A DNA stretch of 64,000 bases, taken from Pseudonocardia sp. SCN 73-27 (GTDB lineage Bacteria > Actinomycetota > Actinomycetes > Mycobacteriales > Pseudonocardiaceae). The stretch is from the NCBI GenBank assembly GCA_001725415.1, contig MEGH01000038.1:73715-137714 (forward strand). Reading direction: 5' to 3'. The notes under the pieces are model-generated. The model saw only the letters and a list, made by a program, of their open reading frames with translations, did not search any database and was not told where the DNA came from. How positions within the stretch are numbered: position 1 is the stretch's first letter; each line of letters starts with the position of its first letter. A program made the position numbers and the translations under genes. This document shows positions 58,212-64,000 of the stretch, piece after piece.

Positions 58212-59993
58212 CTATGAGTGCGCCGTCGGCGCCATGGGCGGGGTGCCGACGCGTGCCTCCCGCGCCCCCAGCCCCGGGATCAGGGTGCGGCCGCGGCTGA
58301 TCAGGTACGTCTGGATGCCCGCCAGTGTGACCAGGCACGACACGACGACGAACCCGATCCAGAACGTGCTGTGCGGCAGCAGGACGCCGAACGCACCGCC
58401 GAACACCCAGGCCAGCTGCAGGACCGTCTCCGACCGGCCGAACGCCGACGCCCGCGACTCCTCGGGCAGGTCGCGCTGGACGACCGCGTCGAGCGACACC
58501 TTGGCCAGCGCGCTGGCAGTCGAGCCCACGAGGCCGACGATCGCGGCCGTCCAGATGCCGGGGATGACGGCGGCGACGACCGTCGAGCACACGACGGCCC
58601 CGATGCAGCTGAGCACGACCGCGTCGGCGCGCCCGAACGACGCCCGCGAGCCCGCGAAGTTGCCGATGAACCCGCCCGCGCCGGCCGCGGCACCGACGAT
58701 GCCGATGAGGAACAGCTGCCGCGACGGGTCGGACTCGGTCTGGGCCTTCACCACGAACGCCACGAACAGGGCGAGGAAGCCGGTGAGGATGCGGATGGAG
58801 CCGTTGCCCCACAGGGACGTCAGCACGCCGCGGCCCATGGGTCTGCGCTTGCCGCGGCGGGTGCTGCGCAGCGCCGCGGGGACCTCGCCGGCGGTGACCT
58901 CGACCCAGCGCGGGATGCGCACGCACAGCCACACGCCCACGACGGCCAGGCCCGCCGTGTAGAACAGCGCCCCCGGCGAGCCGAACGCCCACGCCACGCC
59001 GGCCGCGATCGCGCCGAACACGCCGCCCGCGACCAGGCCGAACGTCGTCAGCCGGGAGTTGGTGGTGGTGAGCCCGATGGTCTCGGGCAGCACCCTCGGG
59101 GTGACCGCCGCCTTGAGCACCATGTAGCTCTTGGACAGGACCAGCGTGCCCAGTGCGGCGGGGTAGAGCAGCCAGTTCTCGTAGTTGAGCGCCATGACGA
59201 CGGCGAGGATCGCGCGGCCCGCGAACGACACCGCGAGCGCGGCGCGGCGGCCGCGCTGCAGCCGGTCGAGCAGCGGCCCGATGACGGGCGCCACCACCGC
59301 GAACGGGGCGACGGTGATCGCCAGGTACAGGGCGACGTTCGTCTTCGACTCGGCCGTGGCGGCGGCGAAGAACAGGGTGTTGGCCAGCGCGACGGTGACG
59401 GCGGCGTCGACCGCGTAGGTCATCATCGTCGCGTAGGTGAGCGCGGTGAGGCCGGAACGGTCGGCGCCGTCGGCGGTGGCCGCCCGGTGGAACGTGCGGA
59501 TGCCGCCCTGGGCGAACTGCTTGGTGCGCATGGCCGCGACGCGGGTGACGGTCAGCTTGCGCGGGGTCCTGGGGCCGGTCTGCTGCCGGGTCGGCTCCGC
59601 ATCGGCTTCCCCGGCCACGGGCTCGGGCCGGGTCGTCCCGCGCGGCGGCTCCGGGACCGTCTCGCCCGCCCAGTCCGCGGCCGGGCCCATCGGCGGGCGC
59701 GGCTCGGCGGGCGTCGTCGGGTACTCGTCGAGCATGTCCGGCTCACGGCGGTAGGCGGCCGGGTCGTAGCCGGGATCGTCGTGCCACGGGTAGCGGCGGT
59801 GCACCGTCGGCTCGTAGGGAGCGGGCGCGGGCCGCGCGTCGGGACGGCGTTCGCCCCAGGCCGCGGGCTGCTCGGGAACCGGCGGCCGGGTCGGGCTGGA
59901 CCCACCACCGGGCACCCACGGGCGACGCCTGCCGCGCCGCGGCTCGCGGGAGTCGGAGGAACCGGTCCGTGCCACGGGTTCATTGTGGCTCAT
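58212..59993 (-). CDS. MFS transporter with long disordered N-terminus
   Basis: A 593-residue protein. The first ~150 residues are Pro-, Arg- and Glu-rich with no helix. About 12 hydrophobic segments follow (TALTYATMMTYAVDAAVTVALANTLFF onward), with the MFS motif PVIGPLLDRLQRGRRAAL. It looks like the transporter conserved next to DUF2771 and DUF3027 in actinobacteria (Rv0876c-like). The substrate is unknown. The ATG at 59993 (MSHNEPVART) is preferred over the longer open frame upstream. Confidence 0.87.
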   Translation of the reverse strand: MSHNEPVARTGSSDSREPRRGRRRPWVPGGGSSPTRPPVPEQPAAWGERRPDARPAPAPYEPTVHRRYPWHDDPGYDPAAYRREPDMLDEYPTTPAEPRPPMGPAADWAGETVPEPPRGTTRPEPVAGEADAEPTRQQTGPRTPRKLTVTRVAAMRTKQFAQGGIRTFHRAATADGADRSGLTALTYATMMTYAVDAAVTVALANTLFFAAATAESKTNVALYLAITVAPFAVVAPVIGPLLDRLQRGRRAALAVSFAGRAILAVVMALNYENWLLYPAALGTLVLSKSYMVLKAAVTPRVLPETIGLTTTNSRLTTFGLVAGGVFGAIAAGVAWAFGSPGALFYTAGLAVVGVWLCVRIPRWVEVTAGEVPAALRSTRRGKRRPMGRGVLTSLWGNGSIRILTGFLALFVAFVVKAQTESDPSRQLFLIGIVGAAAGAGGFIGNFAGSRASFGRADAVVLSCIGAVVCSTVVAAVIPGIWTAAIVGLVGSTASALAKVSLDAVVQRDLPEESRASAFGRSETVLQLAWVFGGAFGVLLPHSTFWIGFVVVSCLVTLAGIQTYLISRGRTLIPGLGAREARVGTPPMAPTAHS

Positions 59994-60046
59994 GCCCTGC
60001 CCGACACGCCGATCCCGCGGGCCACCCGAACCGGTTCCCTGCGCGA

Positions 60047-60802
60047 TCAGCCGAAGCGCACCCGGAACATCGTCGGCCACAGCTTCCCCGTCAGCAGGAA
60101 GTCGCCGCCGCCCAGCGACGCGATGCCGTTGAGGACGTCCGCGCCCGGCCGTTGGTCGGCGGGCAACAGCCCGGTGGCGTCGACGATCGCGGTGACGCGA
60201 CCGTCCGCGGGGTCGATGCGGACGATGCGGTCGGTCTGCCACACGTTGGCCCACACCTGCCCGTCGACGCACTCCAGCTCGTTGAGCTGCGTCAGCGGCC
60301 GGCGGTCGAGGGTCACCCGGACCGAGCCGGTCTCGGCGAACGTCACCGGATCGTGGAAGCGCAGCAGGTCGGTGCCGTCGGAACGGACGAGCCGCGTCCC
60401 GTCGTGGCACAGGCCCCAGCCCTCGCCGGCCATCGGCACCTGCCGGCGCAGCGTGAGCGACGCCCGGTCCCACTCCAGGACGACGCCGTCGCGCCAGGTC
60501 AGCTGCCAGATGGTGTCACCGACGACCGTCAGCCCCTCCCCGAACATGTTGCCCGGCAACGGGACCGCGCGACGCAGCGCGCCCGTCGCCGGGTCGAGCT
60601 CGCGCAGCTGGGAGCGGCCCTCCAGGCCGGTGCCCTCGTAGAGGACGCCGTCGTCGAGCTCCAGGCCCTGGGTGAACGCGGTGGGGTCGTGCGGGAGCTC
60701 GCCGAGCACCTGCGGACGCAGCACCGGCGGGCCCGGCTGGGCCGCGCCGCACGCGGCCATCGCGAGCACCGCGACGAGCAGGAGCGCACGGCGGACGATC
60801 AC
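60047..60802 (-). CDS. Glutaminyl-peptide cyclotransferase-like lipoprotein
   Basis: A 251-residue beta-propeller protein of the plant/bacterial-type glutaminyl cyclase family. The lipobox is LAMAACG. Conserved features are HDPTAFTQGLELDDGVLYEGTGLEGRS-like sequence, FGEGLTVVGDTIWQLTWRDGV, EGWGLCHDGTRLVRSDGT and LNELECVDGQVWANVWQTDRIVRIDP. It converts N-terminal Gln of secreted peptides to pyroglutamate. The GTG at 60802 begins the signal peptide. It is divergent from the DUF3027 gene with only 28 bases between them. Confidence 0.9.
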   Translation of the reverse strand: MIVRRALLLVAVLAMAACGAAQPGPPVLRPQVLGELPHDPTAFTQGLELDDGVLYEGTGLEGRSQLRELDPATGALRRAVPLPGNMFGEGLTVVGDTIWQLTWRDGVVLEWDRASLTLRRQVPMAGEGWGLCHDGTRLVRSDGTDLLRFHDPVTFAETGSVRVTLDRRPLTQLNELECVDGQVWANVWQTDRIVRIDPADGRVTAIVDATGLLPADQRPGADVLNGIASLGGGDFLLTGKLWPTMFRVRFG

Positions 60803-60830
60803 GATCGGCAAGGGTGGCACAATCTCGCCC

Positions 60831-61712
60831 GTGAGCGACGAACCGACGCACGACGAGGGCGCCACGGTCCGCGAGGCCCAGCGCCCGCCGGCCGACGCGA
60901 TCGACCTCGCACGGGCGGCGGCCGTCGAGGAGGCGGCCACCGACGCGGGGCCCGACGAGGCGGCCGCGGCCGTCGGCGAGCACCTGGGTGGTGCCGCCGA
61001 GGACGACGCGTACACGCACTTCTTCGCCGCGACCCGCCCCGGCTACCGGGGCTGGCGCTGGGCGGTCACCCTCGGCTGGGCGGGTGAGGGCGAGCCGGCC
61101 ACGGTCAGCGAGGTCGTGATGCTGCCCGGGCACGACGCCCTGGTCGCGCCGACGTGGGTGCCGTGGCACGAGCGGGTCCGCCCCGGCGACCTCGGCGTGG
61201 GCGACCTGCTGCCCTCCCCGGCCGAGGACGAGCGTCTCGTCCCCGGCTACGTCGCGTCCGACGACCCCGCGGTCGAGGACGTCGCCGTCGAGATCGGGCT
61301 GGGCCGCACCCGCGTGCTGAGCCGGTTCGGCCGCACCGAGGCCGCGATCCGCTGGCAGGAGGGTCCGCACGGCCCGTCCGCCGCGATGGCCCGGTCGGCG
61401 CCCGGCGTGTGCGGCACGTGCGGCTTCTTCGTACCGCTGGCGGGATCGCTTCGCGGCGGGTTCGGCGTGTGCGCCAACGAGTTCTCGCCGGGCGACGGCG
61501 CGGTCGTCGCCGTCGAGTACGGCTGCGGCGCACACTCCGACGTCGTGGTCGAGCAGGGGTCGCCGGTACAGGTCGCGGCGCTCGTGTTCGACGACGGGGT
61601 GGACCTGGAGACGATCGCTCCTCCCGCCGCCTCCTCGGACGAGGCCGACCCAGCCACATCCGACGAGGCCGTCGTCGTGGAGAGCGCCGAGCCGGCGCCG
61701 GCCGACTCCTGA
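60831..61712 (+). CDS. DUF3027-type protein with CxxC motif
   Basis: A 293-residue soluble protein of unknown function. Conserved segments are DDAYTHFFAATRPGYRGWRWAVTLG, WVPWHERVRPGDLGVGDLLP and the Cys-rich CGTCGFFVPLAGSLRGGFGVCANEFSP, plus YGCGAHSD; the four Cys could bind zinc. The GTG at 60831 has CACAAT about 10 bases upstream, so the transcript may be leaderless. The C-terminal ~35 residues are acidic and low-complexity. Its stop overlaps the next gene's proposed start. Confidence 0.87.
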   Translation: MSDEPTHDEGATVREAQRPPADAIDLARAAAVEEAATDAGPDEAAAAVGEHLGGAAEDDAYTHFFAATRPGYRGWRWAVTLGWAGEGEPATVSEVVMLPGHDALVAPTWVPWHERVRPGDLGVGDLLPSPAEDERLVPGYVASDDPAVEDVAVEIGLGRTRVLSRFGRTEAAIRWQEGPHGPSAAMARSAPGVCGTCGFFVPLAGSLRGGFGVCANEFSPGDGAVVAVEYGCGAHSDVVVEQGSPVQVAALVFDDGVDLETIAPPAASSDEADPATSDEAVVVESAEPAPADS

Positions 61713-64000
61713 GCGCGCCGTCAGCCGAAGGGTCCGTCGGCGCCGACCCGTTCGGCACGGAGTCCCTGCGCGCCGCGGTACTCGACGCCTGGGCGTCCTC
61801 CCCGACCCGGTTCCGGGAGGACGCCAACGCCGAGGAGGACCTGCTGCTCGGCGGCTACGCCGGGGCCTGGTTCGTCGAGCTGGCGCAGAACGCCGCCGAC
61901 GCCGCGCGTGCCGCCGGGGTCCCGGGCCGGGTGCTGGTCGGAGTCGTCGACGGCGAGCTGCGCGTCGCCAACACCGGCGCCCCTCTCGACGCCGCCGGGG
62001 TCGCGGCCCTGGCGTCGCTGCGGGCGTCGGCCAAGCGTGACGACGAGGGCTCGGTCGGCCGGTTCGGCGTCGGGTTCGCTGCGGTGCTGGCGGTGTCGCG
62101 GGAGCCGCGCGTCGTCACCCGGGACGGGCGCGGGGTGCGGTTCTCGGCGTCGGCAACCGCGGAGGCGGTCGCCGGCCTGCCCGGACCCGCGGCCGAGCTG
62201 GCACGCCGTGCCGGGCAGCTGCCCGTGCTGCGGCTGGCGTGGCCCGTGGCCGAGGAACCGCCGCCAGCGGGGTTCGACACGGAGGTGCGGCTGCCGCTCT
62301 CCACGGTTGTCGAGCCGCCCGAACTCACCGGTCTCGGCGTCGACGACCTGCTCCTCGCCCTGCCCGATCTGGTGGAGATCACCGTCGGCGCGGAGAGGGT
62401 CACCCGCGTCGACGAGGGCGACGGCCGGGTCCGCGTCGGCGACCGCGTGTGGCTGCTGGCCCGCGCCACCGGCACCCTCGACGACGACGAGGCCGGCACC
62501 CAGGCCGTCGAACAGCGGGGACGTCGGGACTGGTCGCTGACCTGGGCGTTGCCCCTGGATGTGCACGGGGCGCCCGACCCGGCCGGCGCCGACGTCCTGC
62601 ACGCGCCCACACCCAGCACCGAACGGCTCTCGCTGCCCGCCCGGCTCATCGCCACCGTCCCGTTGGAACCCGACCGCCGGCGCGTCCGCGACACCGCCGC
62701 CGCCCGCCGCGTCCTCGCCGCCGCGGGCCCTGCCTACCTCGACCTCGTCCGCGCCGTGCCGGGCGTCGACCGCGTCCGGCTCGTGCCCGCACCCGGGTTC
62801 CCGCAGTCGCCCACCGACGCCCTCCTGCGCGACACCGTGGTCGACGCCCTGCGCGACGGCGAGTGGCTCCCCGGCGCCGACGGCCGCGAGCTCGTCGCCC
62901 GCCGCGCCGAATGGCTCGACCTCCCCGACGGGGGCCCGCTCGCCACGCTGCTCACCGGCGTCGCCGACCTCGCCGACCTCGCCGACCCCGCCGCGCTCAC
63001 CGGGGTCCCGGTCGGGGTGCTCGACCAGCTCGGCGTGCGCCGCCTCGGCCCCGCCGCGCTCGCCGACCGGCTCCTGCCCGTCGAACGGCCCGCCGCCTGG
63101 TGGCACGCGGTGTACGACGCGCTCGCCCCGGCCGCCGACGCCGTCCCCGGACTGCTCGACGAGCTGCGCGCCCTGCCCGTCCCCCTCGCCGACGGCCGCA
63201 CGATCGCCGGGCCACGCAGCGTCGTCATCCCCGTCGACGACACCGCCGACCTGCTCGCCGGCCTCGACCTCCCCGGCCTGCACCTCGCCGACCCCGCCGC
63301 CGCGCACCCGCTGCTGGAACGCCTCGGCGCCACCACGGCCGAGCCGTCGTCACTACTCGGGCTGCCTGCGCTGCGCGACGCCGTCGACCGCTCCGTCGAC
63401 GACGCCGAGGCAGGCCTCGACACGATGCCGCTGGCCCGCGTCGTCCTCCGCCTGCTGACGGCGGGCGTGGGGCGACGCGCCGGCGCGCTCGCGCTGCCCG
63501 ACGAGAACGGCGACCCTGCCCGCGCCGACGAGCTCCTCCTGCCCGACGCCGCCCTCCGCCCGCTGCTCGCCCCCGACGCGCCCGTCGGCGTCCTGCATCC
63601 CGACGTCGCCGACGGGTTCCCGCGGGAGGCGCTCGTCGCCGCCGGGGTGCTCGACGGGTTCGCCCTCGTCGTCGACGACGAGCCGCTCGGCCCCGACCAC
63701 GACCTCCACGACGAGGACCTGTGGTGGGACAGCCTCGACGCCCCGCCCGCGCGGGTCGCCGCCGTCCGCGACCTCGACCTCGTCGACGACGACGCCTGGG
63801 CCGGCGCCCTGGCCCTGCTGGGAGCCGACCGCGACACCCGCGCCGCCGTCCTCACCGACGGCCACACCCGCTGGTGGTTGCGCCGCAACGTCGTCCTGGG
63901 CGGGCGGGCGCCCGGGTACTGGCGGCTGCCGTCGGCGGGGGACCTGGCTGCGTTGTACGAGCCGGTGCACGGGGTCGACGAGGCCCTCCTGCGCGCCGTC
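61709..64000 (+). CDS. Sacsin/Hsp90-like ATPase-domain protein, 3' partial
   Basis: The open frame runs 764 codons to the right edge without a stop. The N-terminal region has a GHKL-type ATP-binding fold: FVELAQNAADAARAAG (Asn of the N box), RVANTGAPLDAAGV, RASAKRDDEGSVGRFGVGFAAVLAV. The remainder is unlike Hsp90 and resembles actinobacterial sacsin N-terminal-like proteins. No ATG, GTG or TTG lies in this frame near the expected N-terminus; a CTG at 61709 overlaps the DUF3027 stop (CTGA), matching the usual ATGA coupling, and is proposed as the start (LSAPSAEGS). The function is unknown, perhaps a chaperone. Confidence 0.85.
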   Translation, partial: MSAPSAEGSVGADPFGTESLRAAVLDAWASSPTRFREDANAEEDLLLGGYAGAWFVELAQNAADAARAAGVPGRVLVGVVDGELRVANTGAPLDAAGVAALASLRASAKRDDEGSVGRFGVGFAAVLAVSREPRVVTRDGRGVRFSASATAEAVAGLPGPAAELARRAGQLPVLRLAWPVAEEPPPAGFDTEVRLPLSTVVEPPELTGLGVDDLLLALPDLVEITVGAERVTRVDEGDGRVRVGDRVWLLARATGTLDDDEAGTQAVEQRGRRDWSLTWALPLDVHGAPDPAGADVLHAPTPSTERLSLPARLIATVPLEPDRRRVRDTAAARRVLAAAGPAYLDLVRAVPGVDRVRLVPAPGFPQSPTDALLRDTVVDALRDGEWLPGADGRELVARRAEWLDLPDGGPLATLLTGVADLADLADPAALTGVPVGVLDQLGVRRLGPAALADRLLPVERPAAWWHAVYDALAPAADAVPGLLDELRALPVPLADGRTIAGPRSVVIPVDDTADLLAGLDLPGLHLADPAAAHPLLERLGATTAEPSSLLGLPALRDAVDRSVDDAEAGLDTMPLARVVLRLLTAGVGRRAGALALPDENGDPARADELLLPDAALRPLLAPDAPVGVLHPDVADGFPREALVAAGVLDGFALVVDDEPLGPDHDLHDEDLWWDSLDAPPARVAAVRDLDLVDDDAWAGALALLGADRDTRAAVLTDGHTRWWLRRNVVLGGRAPGYWRLPSAGDLAALYEPVHGVDEALLRAV

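Noticed and set aside
58218-60641. An 807-codon plus-strand frame opposite the MFS gene
   Set aside because: Shadow frame without domains; the minus-strand gene has clear membrane helices.

Overview
The window is high-GC actinobacterial DNA. Strong G/C third positions, frequent GTG starts, ATGA/GTGA gene overlaps and lineage-typical genes (mycofactocin genes, DUF6069, DUF2771 and DUF3027 proteins, an NDMA-dependent methanol dehydrogenase) point to Pseudonocardia or a close relative in the Pseudonocardiales; this is inferred from gene content, not from a marker gene. No tRNA, rRNA, CRISPR array, insertion sequence or prophage was seen.

Layout. 0-9.6 kb: the 3' part of a NarL/DesK-type histidine kinase, a DUF6069 membrane protein, an OYE-type flavin reductase with an SDR, a SAM methyltransferase that may belong to the mycofactocin system, and a metal-chelate type ABC importer followed by an MFS exporter. 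9.7-15.0 kb: a minus-strand azoline-type RiPP (TOMM) operon with a 62-residue precursor made of two near-identical 27-residue units, an E1-like leader-binding protein, a CocE/NonD hydrolase and two different YcaO proteins. 15.4-29.7 kb: a one-carbon and mycofactocin block with VWA and MoxR proteins carrying His-rich linkers, NDMA-dependent methanol dehydrogenase, mftA, mftB, mftC, a damaged pair of accessory OYE oxidoreductases, mftE, formate-THF ligase and a methenyl-THF cyclohydrolase-type protein. 29.7-36.3 kb: a phosphodiesterase-like protein, an MHS transporter/lyase/enoyl-CoA hydratase operon, an IclR regulator and mftF. 36.6-41.3 kb: a form II carbon monoxide dehydrogenase-like operon (S-L-M order plus CoxG). 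41.3-52 kb: a PepSY protein with a two-component system, a P1 peptidase, MoaD-like and MoaA proteins, an acyl-CoA dehydrogenase, and a HTH-TOBE regulator with modABC. 52-64 kb: a secreted subtilase, SerS, an acyl-CoA ligase, and a housekeeping block (cold-shock protein, DUF2771, MFS, glutaminyl cyclase-like, DUF3027, and a sacsin/Hsp90-like ATPase running off the right edge).

How the genes fit together. Methanol dehydrogenase depends on mycofactocin as electron acceptor. Formate-THF ligase and the cyclohydrolase-type protein would feed C1 units into folate. The CO dehydrogenase-like enzyme needs the molybdenum cofactor, and MoaA, a MoaD-like protein and a molybdate transporter lie nearby. The window therefore reads as C1 and trace-gas metabolism plus its cofactor supply.

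Most unusual features: (i) the Cys-free, duplicated-unit RiPP precursor with two YcaO proteins; (ii) ten copies of a 40-bp perfect or near-perfect palindrome with compensating base changes, several overlapping stop codons and one translated in frame between two oxidoreductase genes; (iii) an exact 11-bp tandem duplication that frameshifts the second mycofactocin oxidoreductase; (iv) a second family of GCGCGCAACCTCA hairpins.
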